Part shown: piece by piece, positions 22,047-34,599 of the stretch
Numbering within the stretch: position 1 is the first letter of the stretch
Layout: the number at the start of each line of letters is the position of its first letter
From: Lepas anatifera
Lineage: Eukaryota > Arthropoda > Thecostraca > Lepadidae
Length of the DNA: 64,000 nt
Direction: 5' to 3'
Assembly: GCA_034440635.1 (NCBI GenBank)
Contig: JAOTON010000330.1
Span: forward strand, 292,001 to 356,000
Made by a program: the position numbers and the translations under genes
The notes under the pieces: model-generated
Database searches by the model: none
Told to the model about the DNA's origin: nothing
The model's input: only the letters and a program-made list of their open reading frames with translations

Positions 22047-22843
22047 AGAGTTATATGGTGTCGCCAACTATCTCCCTGTTGGAGGGTTTTTTAGGAGTCA
22101 AATTGCTCCTTGCACAAGGAATCTGCCGGGCCTTAAACCCAGGTCGGCCGAGTGAGAAGCAAGGTTGCTAACCACTATAGCACCATGTCCCACCTCCTCG
22201 GCATCACAAAGTTGGCCATCAAATACATTGCGCTTCCAATCATACTGGAACTCTGCAATTTAGGCATCGAAATATAGCTAGGCGGATCTATTGTGACCAA
22301 CCTTTACCCAAATCAATATATAATGCAGTAAATAAGGGATCCGTAATAACCTAAACAAATGTTCCCGTTTTTTGTCATTAAATAAGTAAATGCAAGATGA
22401 CTAGGCACAGCGAAGTGAAGCCATTTGGTATCAAAGCATTGTGTGTAGTTTCCTAAACAGCTTTTAATTTTGTGCATATGATGAAAATGGGCTTATCGAC
22501 GATGATGACTATGAACATAAAAAATGATTGAAAAAATGAAAACAATGGTAAAAAATAATTGAAATCTTCCAAAAGAGCTTAAAAATGTATTTCGTATTCA
22601 TAGAAAAGTATAGGTAAAAGGCCAACAAATATTTGTTTCTATGATTTATTAGATCATAATACAACTCGAAATCACAGGGAAAAATTCAGTTCTGAATTTG
22701 CCATATATTGACAAACAAGTGTGCTTGCGTGCCTTATTTACAACCAAAGGAGCTATTTTTAACTGTTCATAATCATGGGCCCCCTTGAGGTGGGCCCCCT
22801 CTAAGGTTGGCCCCCAACTTTTCAAACCGTTCCTACGTCCCTG
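22047..22843 (-). mobile_element. Truncated copy of the 7606-type hAT
   Basis: In reverse it matches the first 1.2 kb of the element at 7606, including the end CAGGGACGTAGGAACGG (complement of 22827-22843), the GGGCCCACCTCAAGG block, the tRNA-like segment and GCCAACTCTTTCC-type sequence. The homology stops near 22047 and the other terminus is missing. Confidence 0.8.
22127..22192 (-). other. tRNA-like (SINE-type) segment, better preserved copy
   Basis: On the minus strand GGTGCTATAGTGGTTAGCAA and, 35 bases on, CTGGGTTTAAGGCC resemble A and B boxes. It is the counterpart of 8633-8705. Confidence 0.5.
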
Positions 22844-23963
22844 TCCAGCAGCAACGGTAACAAATTACTGATTCATTTCTTATTTTGCCTCATGGCTAAC
22901 CATGACCATTAGGTACCCAATTGAAAGCTGTATAAAATATGGGTATTCTATATAATGGTTTTAAATTAGATTTATATGTACCAACTCTGCTTATTGAATG
23001 TTTATTTCACAGCAGCAATGTCCCCAAAATGAACCCAATGGTCCTCAGATCAAATGCAACAACAAAAATATATGAATCTTCCAATTTAGGTGAACAGAAC
23101 ATGCAGCTTCAACCTTAAGGTACCATTTTCACATGACAAACTGAGTTTTATAGTGTATTGAATAGTTAAAATAATTTTCCATTATTGAGCTCAGCCTTTG
23201 CAATACTGAAAAATATTAGATAATAATAATAAAAAATTCACTTTTGAAAACATGATTAAGGTAACGAATTATATACACCGGTGAAGGCTCACATGCCGCA
23301 TTTTATTTGGAGCACTTTTAGCAAGTTTTGCCCGACACTGGGATCTAAAGCGGTACTTTTCAGTCTTCTGCTATTATTATCACTTGGTTAAAACAATTTT
23401 CGCATGCTAACCTACTCGATGACTCAAATTAGGTATACACATTTAAAAAGCCAGAAAGCAGAGATTTTTGCACAGCGCTAACTTGGCGTTGGAAAGTTTG
23501 ATGCAATGGTTTGGTAGCGAAGATCCAAGTTTTCCCTCTGAGGGAAGGGAGATGGAGGGAAGAGCCCTTGCTTTTGCAGAGGGAAAACTTTTATGCTAGT
23601 GAACAAATACCTCCCAAGTACCCTTCATCCAGGGGTAAAATCTGAATTTCAATCGCATAGCCCACGAATTAGATGACAAATTTTAAGTGTGTGCCATTAC
23701 GCATCCAAATGCATTCGACAATGAACAGAGACGATTTTCCAGTGTTTAGGATTTTCCGTCGGCCCCTGTATATCCGGCAAGTCTGGCTGTCGTCGATTGT
23801 GGCCACTATCGCTGCCGAAGATTCGACAGTGCATTGCTTGCCGCAGCGCTGCTGTGTGTGTCGGCGGTAGAAAACAGCAAAGGGACGTGACTACTAATTA
23901 GACAATTCTGATTTACTTACCTTATTTGCCACAGACCCTTGTCTATTAAATCGTCTACGGTGG
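22844..23963. other. Non-coding stretch
   Basis: AT-rich, with no supported gene. Confidence 0.4.
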
Positions 23964-24214
23964 CAAAGGCAGATCCAGGATTTCCGATCGCGTGGGAAAG
24001 GGGGCGCCATCGGGAACAGGAAAATGCTTTTTTGGGCGGAAAAACCTATTGCGGGGGCGCCGGTACCTGCATTCTGAAGGGAAGGGGGTGGGAGGGTACA
24101 TTTTAAGTGGCGCCATCGACCCTTCAGGGGGCCCGTTACCATTTCAGATGGAGCCGAGGGTTGATGGGAGTTGGGGGGGGGTATAGTGCCCCTTGCCTCC
24201 TGGATCTGCCTATG
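23964..24214. mobile_element. Short MITE with GGCAGATCCAGG ends
   Basis: Left CAAAGGCAGATCCAGGATTT and right complement CATAGGCAGATCCAGGAGGC enclose 251 bases with G-rich inner borders. No target duplication can be recognised. Confidence 0.55.
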
Positions 24215-24526
24215 TATCGATTCTTTTAGCTGCGTAAAGTCCCGGCTCCCTGGGAGCTTTGTTGCTTTCTCCGCCGCTTCTGGAATTCCGATTTGGTAGA
24301 CATTTTGTGTCGCATTAAATATTTTCAGTTGCCAAGTTCTGTCGCAATCCCTGGTTGGCGAGTTGGCGGGATTTTCCACCCCTGTATGACCCTACGCCGC
24401 GACCTGCTGGCGAGGCATGGTCTGTGTTGTCAGACAGCTAGTGGAAGAGTCGATGTTGTGACTTGCTGTGGAGGTGGCAGGGGTTGCCACCAGCTGGGGC
24501 CAAAGTTGTGCGTTTCAGAATTTTCT

Positions 24527-24690
24527 TGAGTCGACTAAACTCAACTCATGTGCTGAGAGTGGTCGACTCAACTCTGACTCAAAATATTGTCACAAGTTCA
24601 GTGAACCAACTTAAGTCAAGGTTAAACCTTTCCGACTCAACTCCGACTCAACTCACGACTCATCTCAACTCAAACTTTGACTCAGTTTCA
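24527..24690. repeat. Degenerate ACTCA-rich repeat
   Basis: GACTCAACTC and variants recur about ten times. Function unknown. Confidence 0.6.
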
Positions 24691-24825
24691 AAATAGATAA
24701 ATAAATGGTAAATAATATAAATAATAATAACAAATGAATAAATCAATAAACCGGTAAAAGGCAAACTATACATAAAGTCATACAGGAAACTGAAGATTAA
24801 TAGATGCACAATTAAATTCGCCAAA

Positions 24826-27176
24826 GTGCGTGGTCCGGACAACATAAGCGCTCGACTTGCCCGTGAATGTGCTGCTGAGCTGAGTATACCTCTCACTAAA
24901 CTGTTTCAGAGGTCCCTACGGGAGGGTGCTTTCCCAGAAAAAATGGAAAAAGGCAAACATTGTTCCCATTTACAACAAGGGAGACAGGAAAGACCCCCGA
25001 AACTATCGCTCTGTTTCACTTCTACCGATCTTTGGGAAAGTCTTGGAAGCAATAGTACTAAAAAATGTGCGAGCTGATGTTTCCCCTGTCCTCTCTGACT
25101 CACAACACGGATTTTTACCGCGTCGATCGTGTGTTTCTAACCTGGCGACATACCTCCATGATGCTTGGAGTGCTATATCGGACGATTGCCAGACAGACAC
25201 CATTTACACGGACTTTTTGGCTGCATTTCAGAGCGTGAATCATTAATTATTGTTACACAAACTACGAAACTCGTACCACTTGAACGGAAAAATGATCGAC
25301 TGGTTCGTTTCGTATCTATACGGCAGGATACAGAGAGTCATTGTGAATGGGAAAACCTCAGACTGGAGAAATGTGACGTCAGGAATACCGGAAGGTGCGC
25401 TTTTAGCGCCCTTCATGTTCGCAATGTACATTAACGATCTACCTGGAGTAGTTTCATCCCGTTGTGTCATGTTCGCTGACGACGTCAAATTGTACCGTAG
25501 AATTACATGTGTAGCTGACTGTGAAGAACTTCAGAAGGATGTCAATTACCTGTGTGCGTGATGGAATACCTGGAGGCTGAACCTCAACCCAACCAAGTGT
25601 GCTGCATTCACCATGAGTCTCAAAACCCGACCTATTCCGCAAGCATATACTGTTGATTAACACGCGCATTGACGGGGGCGGGTACCCGCCCCCCTCGGGT
25701 TTTTCGGAGACAGGAGAAAAACGGCGGCGCGCAGCGCCGCCGTACTTGGTATACCTTTTCCCTCATCATTTTTGCAACTTATGTGAAAATTTTAAGGATA
25801 GGTCATCTCAGGTCAGGTCACCAGTACAGGTCAAGTGACCCGACCTCAAAAAAGTTTAAGATAGCATAAGTCAGAGCAGGGTGAACTTATCCTATTGAAA
25901 CTCATATCACATAATTGGCTCACCGAGCCCTCTAAAACATGTTCCGGTATTTTTGATATCGATGACCTAAGGTCAGGTACGAAGCATGACCTCTCCATTG
26001 GTAATACATGGGAAATATGGTTTTTACTGAATAACTCAGTAACAGATGATGATAGAGCGTTTATTTTAGCTTCATTAGACTCGCCTTGGCTTTGCAGTTC
26101 TAATGATATGCATTTTATATAATTTGACCCTGACCTGACCTCAGGTCAGGTCAAATCTTTGATTTGACCTAGCAAGGTCAAATCATATATCATTCGATTT
26201 GGCTTGCTGCGAGGATTCATAGAGTTCAAGTCGTTTTGCTCTATCTTTACTTGTTCAGATGTAATGACCGAAAAACTTAATTTACATGTTATCCCTATGA
26301 CGGCATGTGACGGCATGTTTTTGACCTCTGGTGACCTTAAATGTGACCCGACAAAAAAATGGTTCAAATATTTTCGATGGAGAACCGGATGGGCTACCCA
26401 ACGCCGTTACCGTTTTTTGCTACCTATCGTGGTTCTCGAAATCTTAGGGGGGTCGGGTAACCGCCCCCCTCGTCAATCCGAAGGTGGCTCAGACCCCCGT
26501 CAATGCGCGTGTTAAACATACTTCAAGCGTGTTTCTGAAGTATGTGATCTAGGCATATTATTGGACTCAAAATTGACCTTTTCTTCGCACATAAATAAGG
26601 TTGTTTGTAAAGCTAACAGAGCTCTAGGCCTAAGGATTCGTTCATTAAAAAAAACATTCCCGGATGGAAATTCAACTAAAAACATTACTTGCTACGTGCT
26701 TTGCAAAAGTACGGTCCATAGTGGAATGTGGCAGCGTGGTCTGGAATGGCGCTGCCAAAACCCACATAGTCCGAATTGAACAGTTACAGCATACATTTTT
26801 TATTTGATTTGCGTCAAAATCGGTCTCTAACACCACAGAACAATCCCTCTCGTATCCAAATTTTCTTGAAGAATATAAGCTACGATGCATGCGGGATAGG
26901 TATAACCAACACGACATCGTGTTCCTAAAAAATATGTGTAATGGTCGAATTGACTCTTCGTTTTTACTGGCATTTTTCCTCTACGAGTTCCAAATCGCGC
27001 CACTCGGGCAAAGGACGCTGTTTTATGAAGAGTTCGCTCGCGGTGAAACTGTGAGGAACGGAATTTTTAGAAGAGTTGTTCGCCGAGTGAATGACTTGAT
27101 CACCAGGAGACCAGGTGTTGACTTTTTAAATTCACCAGCATCATCTATTAAAGCCATCTTATTGAGACATGATTAG
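24826..27176 (+). pseudogene. LINE ORF2 reverse transcriptase remnant
   Basis: RT blocks in order: GPDNISARLARECA; ANIVPIYNKGDRKDPRNYRS then VSLLPIFGKVLEAIV; HGFLPRRSCVSNLATYL; IYTDFLAAFQSVNH (motif A, Asp present but the later conserved Asp is Gln); SGIPEGALLAPFMFAMYIND (motif B, with Glu-Gly-Ala in place of Gln-Gly-Ser); VMFADDVKLY (motif C, FADD intact). Frames change near 24940 and stops occur at 25246 and 25561. After the inserted TTAA element the thumb region resumes (CDLGILLDSKLTFSSHINKV) and the C-terminus runs to 27176. It is inactive. Confidence 0.85.
25657..26515. mobile_element. TTAA element inside the LINE
   Basis: TTAACACGCGCATTGACGGG at the left and its exact complement at the right (CAATGCGCGTGTTAA) bound 859 bases. 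Removing one TTAA copy rejoins the LINE. It has the GGGGGCGGGTACCCGCCCCC palindrome at 25674-25693, a CGGCGGCGC/GCGCCGCCG palindrome at 25722-25742, and many AGGTCA motifs, including TGACCTCAGGTCAGGTCA. It has no coding capacity. A piggyBac-type transposase is the likely mover because of the TTAA target and ends. Confidence 0.9.
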
Positions 27177-27359
27177 CATTTGCGCAGCCGAGTGGAGAAT
27201 CATGTTAGCGAACTCCATTTTCCTCATTTTTATGCCATTTTGTCATGATTGTACCTACAGCTAGCCATTTTCTTTGATTTCTAATGTTTGTGTCTTCTTA
27301 GTGGTATTATTATTTATGATCCCCCATTGTAAATAACTATGTGTTTTAGCTGCTAGACT

Positions 27360-27390
27360 TCACCTGTCAGTGGGCACCGCCTGTTGGTGA
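27360..27390 (+). other. LINE 3'-UTR hairpin, second copy
   Basis: TCACC/GGTGA outer stem and CAG/CTG inner pairs as at 623-656, with a shorter, different loop. The AATA-type tail follows at once. Confidence 0.6.
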
Positions 27391-27420
27391 TATATATTAA
27401 TAAATAAATAAACAAATAAT

Positions 27421-28170
27421 TGGCATTCAAACATTGGTATTATTATAGCCAGGAGCCATCGATATTTCTTTATTCTTCCAGACTGTCACTACCAGATAAA
27501 GCTGGTTGCCATGATTTCTAAAAGGAGTCTTACATGTTTAACCAGCTACATGAAATGGAAAGGAACTTAAAAGGGTTAAGGCTACAACAACATAGGCAAA
27601 TAACTGCACCTCCGTATTATCAGAAAAAGTCCGAGCTAAAAAATATGATCTTAACTGTATTTTCAGGGATGATAAAGGTATTAATTTTTGTTTCTTTTAA
27701 AAAAGGATGCCAGATAATTTTGCTAAATGAAACATTCCTATGCCATAAGCTCAACCAAAATATAAGCTATAATTACTAGAGCGCCTAGTTCCAATTGCAA
27801 ATTCTAAGAACTACAGCAAAACCTAGGAACTAGTATACGATATCAATATATGACAAAGGACAATAGAAATGGACATGTTATCAACATGTTGCATTTAATA
27901 TATTCATATTTCCAAACCCAATACAATTTTCAGCTTGAAACCTCCAATACAGTACGTACCTATCGCTCTTCAAAATGGGAGCACAGTTTCATAGAAAATT
28001 GCCAATTTAGGGTTTTTCAAATAAAATACAGACAATCAATCAGACAAATACATAAAATCAGACAAAACCAGTAGCAAGAGATAATTCGTCTGATTCGCGC
28101 AACAAGGGTATTTCAATATTTTAGTCAAATCAGAGTTCATCCTTTTCTATGCTTACAGTAAAATCTGCTT
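27421..28170. other. Non-coding stretch
   Basis: AT-rich flank between the LINE and the next TTAA element. I see nothing in it. Confidence 0.4.
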
Positions 28171-29149
28171 TTAACCCTTGCCCCGGTGGCGGGTACGAGC
28201 CACCTTCGCCATGGTGGGAGGGGGGCTAAAAAAGACCCCAATGATCTCAAAAACTAAGAGAGCTAGAAAAAAGCGCAAAACGGCAATCAAAAGCTCTTCA
28301 AAAATGATATCGAAAATATTTCAGTCATTTTTCTTGTCAGGTCAATATCAAGGTCACCAGAGTTCAAAATAGATCAAAACCGCTAATATGAGGTGCACTA
28401 AGAAAACCTCATCTATCTCAGAAACTATGATAACTAGAAACATTTTTAAACCATTCGAAGGCTCTTGAGTTGCTCTTTCATTACAGTGGCATTCATTTTC
28501 GTGTCAGGTCAAAGCCTAGGGAGCTACAGGTCACTGAATATTGGGCATATTCTTGGGAATACCCATAGCCACCCATGCATAATGGCGTTTCCTTTTTCGC
28601 TAATAACTTCCAAACCAAACAAGGTACAGCCATAGTTGATGCACCATTGCAATCCTCTCGTCAATACAAATCGAATGATATATAATATTGCTGTCAGGTC
28701 AAATTTAAGAATTTGACCTGACCCAGGTCAACGGTCTGACCCAACTTGACCTGGTATAGTCATGATGTATATCATTTGACTTGCAGTGGCTATACAAACA
28801 CTTTGGTGACAAAATAAAAGTTCCATCTTAGTTTATTCAAAATGTATAGAGTAAAACACCAAAAAATGCTTATTTGACCTAAGGTGACCTTTTAAAGGTC
28901 ACAATTCAAAATTTTTGGCATCAACTTCAGATATGGGCTAAGAGCAAGTCGTAACCGATGTTTGAAGTTGATTCCATCCATACTTACTGCGAAAAGCTCA
29001 TTTCGTGATTTTCCCCATGTATTTACAATGGGGAGGTCATGCTCTGCACCAGGGTTGGCAAATTTAAGCCACGTTCTGGTTTAAACCGGTTTAAACCATG
29101 GATTAAACCGACTGGCATAAATTAATTTATGCCACCCTGGTTTAAACCA

Positions 29150-30715
29150 CTTATCATGACAATAATAAAAGTCATTCACCTTAAGTTGTCGCGAGAACTG
29201 TTTTTCATATTTTCAAAAATAATATGGAACTTAAAGTATAAATACCATATTCATGTTCATAAGTGCTTACTGATCTCAAACATATATTTTTGGAGTGTCA
29301 CAAACTCTAAAAAACCCTAGCACAAGCTAACCTATCATTAAAATTTTAACAAATACCTTTGTATTCAAATAACCATGCACCAAGTGATATTGGCCAACAT
29401 CCACTAAAAGACCACCAAAAAAGCACGATAGAGAAAATAGCCTAGGTTTGAACAGGGCCAAAATTCTCACCACCAACTTTCAAATGCAATATCGCCTTTA
29501 ATTCTACCAATAGAACCCAAAGATAATCATCTACCCATTCTCAGGATCCCTGTGAATAGTTCCATCATGATCTTGAGGTTCTTTGGGTAAAACTGGAGCT
29601 GATATTGCAGTTGAAAATTGTCTGTTCAAATTTTGACCCTCTTTAAGATAATGTCATTTACCTTACTGAAGTAAAATTGATAAAACCGAAAGCTGGCACA
29701 TCCTTTTAGGCAGTTTTGTTCAGTGAACACAGCAGCTGGCGTAAAGGGCCAAACTGCAGAAATGGCCAAAATTTGGATATTTATTAAGTTTAAGTACCTA
29801 CACCACCTCTCTCACACTTTTACTTTGTTGATAATGAAGGTATTTGAGGTGGTGATTCAAAAAATGTATTCATATTTGGTGCAAACAATTTTAATCCTAT
29901 TAGGGGTAGGTTAAGTTAGACTAGGTTATGTTAAGCTAATTTTAATGTCATTTGTGCCACAAATGACCATCATTTATTTTGAAATCAGCTCCTCAAACAA
30001 TCCCATTATCAACACAATTTATGCTTGAACGAGGTGGCATACGCAAACTTTATATTCACTGAAATTTAAAGTAAACTTTCAAATGGAATAGATAGGTAGG
30101 TAGGTACCTAAATGTTGCACTTCAACCTACACCTCAAGATCATTGTCATCAATCCTTCACAGGAACAATTAACATTGTGAATTGCCTGAATGCGATTATG
30201 AGGTTGTGTGGGTGGAAGTGGAGCAGACATTGCAGTTGCAAGTTGATTGTCCGTATGTTGGCCATTTTGGCCGCAATTTAGCTATCTACCTACCTTACAT
30301 TCGAGTTGGGGCAGCAATGTTGTTTACACAACACATGCCTACCTAAGCAAAAATGATCTGGGACCTTGGTGCATTGCACCAAATATGTCAACCAGCGTCA
30401 TTTTGCCAAACAACTCGAGTACATTTAAATTAAATTGTGTACATTCTAAAATCTTTGGAAATATGAAATTACACTATAATAAAGTAAAGTACAATAAGTT
30501 TCGACTAATAAATCACTACATATGTAGGCATAACTTTTTTATAGAATGGCCATATTCGAAATAGATTAAAAGTGGCAGTGTTATTAAAATAACTCTTGCA
30601 TTAACTTCTGCTTGATTCTGGCGCGAATTACGCAAACAAACTTACCCCAGGGCCAAGCGTACGTGCTGTTGTGCGTTTCTTATACATTCCGCGGGTGTAG
30701 AGGCCAGAAACTAGT
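29150..30715. other. Upstream region of the BED-hAT gene
   Basis: AT-rich DNA between the element's left end and the transposase. I see no second gene. The promoter must lie here but cannot be pinned down. Confidence 0.4.
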
Positions 30716-32481
30716 TTGATTGGCGAAATCTTGGTCACTTTCAACATGTCCCATGTGGGCAGAAGTGTTGGTCGACCACAATCTTCAGTATGGAAGGAAT
30801 TCGAAGCAGTAGATTCTCAGCAGGATAAGAAAATGTGGTGTACTCACTGCATGGCACTCGTGAGCCGAAGACCTGCGCGAATGGCCAAGCATTTTGAGAC
30901 TTGCCTTCGTCGTCCAGGTCCTAGCCGGCCGAAAAAGGCAAAGATAAGTGCGGCGGAGTCTGGGGAAAGCTCTGATCCCGACGATGTGACTGAAGAGCCG
31001 CATGAAGCAGTTAAACCACGCAAGGCTGCGCCGGAGAGCGGAAAAAGCATGCCGATGCGGCAACAGAAGATGACAACGTGGGCTGTGACGACAACCGGTG
31101 CTGAAAAAGACAACATAGACAACGTCGTTGCCGAATTCTTCTACGGGTGCAACATCCCGTTCTCAGTGGTGTAACATTCTCTCTTCACCACTCCAATAGC
31201 CAAACTGCGGCCAGGATATCAGGCGCCCAACCGGAAGATGCTGGCTGGTTCAATGCTGGACGGATGCAACGACGGCCTGAAGGAGGCTATCAAGGATGAA
31301 TTGAATGACGTTGACAAAGTCACACTGGTTCAGGACGGATGGTCAAACATTCACAATGAGCCAGTTGTGGCTCACTCAATCTGCTGCAATGGCAACAGCT
31401 ACCTAATGAACGCTGTGCCAACACAAGACATGGAAAAAAGCGCGGAAAACTGGCCAAACTCCTCGAAGAGGCGGTGACATTGGCCGAAGACTCCTACGGG
31501 GTGAAAGTCAATGGAGTGTGCACAGACAACGCCTCTTCTATGAAGAAGATGAGGAAAACGATACAGGAGAAGAAGCCAGAGGTGGAGACATGGGGATGTT
31601 CCGCTCATCTCCTGAATCTTCTCGGACAGGAGCTCACTCCTGACACAATCATGGAACGGGTGGTCAAAGTGCAGAAGCACTTCCGTAACCACCATCGAGA
31701 GGGTGCGTGCCTGTGGGAGAAAGCAAACACCGTCAAGCCGCAGCTGCCATGTGCCACACGATGGAGCTCCCAGCTGGACTGCCTGGAGTCGTTCCTGAAG
31801 AACAGGCCGGCCTACATCGATGTCTGCGAAGAAATCGAAAGCATTGACGAGGCAATCAAGCGCTTAGTCAACAACTACGCCCTGAGCAAAAACATCAAGG
31901 ATCTCGCAGCTCATCTCGAACCAATCCGTGTGGCCCTGAACAAACTGCAGAGCGACAGCGCCACTCTGGCCGATGCTGTTGAAGTGTGGCTGCACCTGGA
32001 AAGCAACGAACTGCTGCAAACGCATCGAGAAGCCATCAAACGAAGGCGGGGCCAGGCTCTGAGGGCGGTACACGCTGCGGCCAACCACCTTGACCCGAGA
32101 TACTTCGGTCGGAAGCTGCCGGCCGATCTGCGCAAAGACGCGGAGGAGTGGCTGGGGAGTGACCTCCTTGGTGAGCTCATCCTGCTGGAGAACAAAGATG
32201 AGCCTTTCCCCCGCGCTTTCTTCGAGCCAGCGTTCATCGCAAAGTTGACGCCTCGAGCTTGGTGGCTGGGTGTGAGCAGGAGACCAGGCGTGAGCAAAGA
32301 GTTCTGCGAGAGGGCACTGGGTGTAATGCAGTTGCCACCATCGTCTGCCAGCATCGAGCACGCTTTTTCAACGTTCGCCATCATCCAGACAAAACTGCGC
32401 AACCGCCTGGGTGCAGCGACGCTAGAGAAGTTGTTGTTCTGTCATAGGGCCCTGCGCGGCCGTCATGATGTTGAGTGGTGA
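30716..32481 (+). pseudogene. BED-finger hAT transposase
   Basis: About 588 codons in one exon. The start may be the Met at 30743 (MSHVGRSVGRP). Residues 15-60: a BED-type zinc finger (VWKEF, WCTHC, MAKHFETC; C-x2-C and H-x4-C). The catalytic region begins LRPGYQAPNRKMLAGSMLDG, and VTLVQDGWS carries the first Asp. GVCTDNASSMKKM carries the second Asp and WGCSAHLLNLL the C-H motif. The C-terminal dimerisation segment is LPPSSASIEHAFSTFAIIQT. Breaks: an in-frame TAA at 31172 and a one-base shift in the A-run at 31433-31438. The protein is otherwise long and clean, so inactivation is probably recent. The copied 3' end is described at 32395. Confidence 0.88.
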
Positions 32482-32758
32482 GGTGCTGCAGCCTAAGAGG
32501 TTCGCTCATCGTCCACCGATGTGTTGGGTGTTGCGCAAGCTGCGCGATCGCCTGGGTGCAGCAGCATTTGAAAAGCTGCCGTTCTGTCACGGGGCCCTGC
32601 GCGGGCGTCATGAGGTTGAGTGGTGAGCTGCTGCAGCCTAAGAGGTTCGTTCATCGTCCACCGATGTGTTGGGTGTTGCGCAAGCTGCGCGATCGCCTGG
32701 GTGCAGCAGCGTTTGAGAATCTGTCTTTCTGGCACAGGGCCCTGCGCGGCCGTCATTA
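32395..32758 (+). repeat. 145-bp tandem triplication of the hAT 3' coding end
   Basis: CTGCGCAACCGCCTGGGTGC at 32395 recurs as CTGCGCGATCGCCTGGGTGC at 32540 and 32685, a period of 145. Each unit repeats the last codons of the transposase and its stop region. Since 145 is not divisible by 3, the extra copies are in other frames and act as 3' UTR. The copies have diverged from one another. Confidence 0.85.
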
Positions 32759-33109
32759 AGCCGACATGCCGACATTTATTATTCTGTCAAATTTATCTAA
32801 GATAAGATCTCTCCTGATATTTCTGAGGTTCTTATGGATGACTTTGCAGACAGCCTTTGGCTAATTTGGCATCTCAATGGTTGAGGACACTGGTGATGAT
32901 GTCGATGATCATGATGACAAACATGTGGACATTTTCATGTCCTTGAATGCACACCAGGCTGGTGCTTGAAATGACACTGGCTCTACCTAGTAGCTCACAT
33001 CTTTGTAGCAATTTAAATTTGAAGGGCTAAGGGTGGTTTAGCTCCTCTGGGCACTGATGTGTCCAGTCCGCTAGCATGAAATTGGACTGGCATGCATCAG
33101 TGTGAGTGA

Positions 33110-34440
33110 ATGGAGATGGACAATGCAGTCTTCCCTGATTCTCTGAAAGTAGCTGTAATTAAACCTATATTCAAAACAGGTGACAGATCTCAGTTGACGA
33201 ATTATAGACCTATTAGTATATTGCCAGTGCTGTCCAAAATTTTGGAAAAACTGTTATTTACCCGGCTAATGGAGCACTTAGTTACCAATTCAATTATTTA
33301 TAAAAACCAGTTTGGGTTTCAAAAGAATAGATCAACGTATATGCCTATCATTCTGCTACAAGACTATGGAACTTCGGGGTTTGAAAATGGGAACATATTC
33401 TAAGTATGTTTATTGACCTTAAGAAGGCTTTTGATACCGTAGACGTTGAAATTCTCCTAAAGAAAATTTGAAGGTATGGCATGAGATATAAAGCTAATGA
33501 TATGTTTACTTCTTACTTGACCAATAGAAAACAGTGTGTAACAATTCAGAATGAAATATCTCAATTGAAGGATACTACAATTGGTGTCCGACAGGGGTCT
33601 ATTTTGGGGCCGATTCTGTTTCTGCTATATATAAATGATTTGCCATTGATCAATAAAAATATGTCCTGTCTTCTTTATGCTGATGATACAGCCCTCTTAT
33701 TTAAAAATAAGGACCCGAATACCCTTCAACAAGTCGTCAATGATGCTTTCCAGAATGTATCTGATTCGTTCTCTGCAAATTATCTTTCTCTTTATGCCCA
33801 TAAAACTTTCAGTCAACAATTTAATGCTCATATTAGCCATGTTTGTACCAAAATTAGTCGATCATTGGGATTATTCATAGGATTAGGTATTTCATTAACG
33901 AAAGAATAGCACTGCTTCTTTACAACTCCTTGGTCCATTCTAATTTAAACTACTGTTGTCTAGCTTGGGGGTAAATTACGCATTACAGCTGAACCGTTTA
34001 ATTGTGTTACAGAAAAAATCGGTAAGACTTATTGCAAAGTTTATTTACCACATAGTTCCGAACCATACTTCATAAAATTTAAGGTTTTGAAAATTAGTGA
34101 TATAGCGAAATCCCAAATGTTTTTTCTGGCTCACAAGTTTCTAACAGGCTCGCTTCCTCAATCACTTTGCACTATGTTCAAAATAAGAGAAATAAATAGT
34201 CATGGAACTCGGCAAAATGCGTTTCTCGAACAGCCGTTTTCGAATAGAGATTATCGTTTATTCACTACCCCCTGCCTAGGCCATAAATTGTGGAATACCA
34301 TCTTCATGAACGAATTCCAAGTAATTGAAGACGTGCCAGCAAGCAAAGCAGTAATAAATATCATAAAAAAGAAACTGATTGATTCATATGTTAACCAATA
34401 GACTTGATTCGTATCTCTTTTTATCGCTATGGTAACCAAA
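33110..34440 (+). pseudogene. LINE reverse transcriptase fragment (CR1/jockey type)
   Basis: Blocks in order: LTNYRPISILPVLSKILEKL; NQFGFQKNRST; a frame-shifted FIDLKKAFDTVD (motif A, about 33410-33445); VRQGSILGPILFLLYINDL (motif B); LLYADDTALLF (motif C). A deletion then joins NYLSLYAHKT to FSQQFNAHISHV. C-terminal CLGHKLWNTIFMNEF-type residues run to 34401. It has several stops and shifts and is inactive. It lies inside the 15-kb hAT. Borders are approximate. Confidence 0.8.
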
Positions 34441-34599
34441 CAAGGTACATGTAAATCATTCTGAGGAGAATTGCTGTCTTTAACTTTTTGCCTCTCTGGT
34501 CGGTATATTGTTAGTGATAATAATTATGTAAGACAAAAATAACAAAATAAATTGTAAGAGCTAGGCTGTTTCATCTAAACCAAGCTGATAATACGTTAT

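Larger units (their letters stand above)
20609..24384. mobile_element. Putative TIR-bounded element
   Basis: The left end CAGAGGTGGAAAACCCCACC and the complement of the right end CAGGGGTGGAAAATCCCGCC extend as about 45 bases of inverted similarity that includes CCAACTCGCCAACCA. No matching 8-bp duplication flanks it (CTGGCAGC versus TATGACCC), so the pair may be the ends of two copies. It contains the coding palindrome, a truncated hAT and a MITE. Confidence 0.4.
24820..27420 (+). mobile_element. LINE (non-LTR retrotransposon), interrupted
   Basis: A 5'-truncated LINE runs from about 24820 to its AATA-type tail at 27391-27420 and is split by a TTAA element at 25657-26515. Its 3' UTR (ACTTCACCTGTCAGTGGG and a hairpin at 27360-27390) matches the LINE at 1-752. 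The left border is approximate. Confidence 0.8.
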
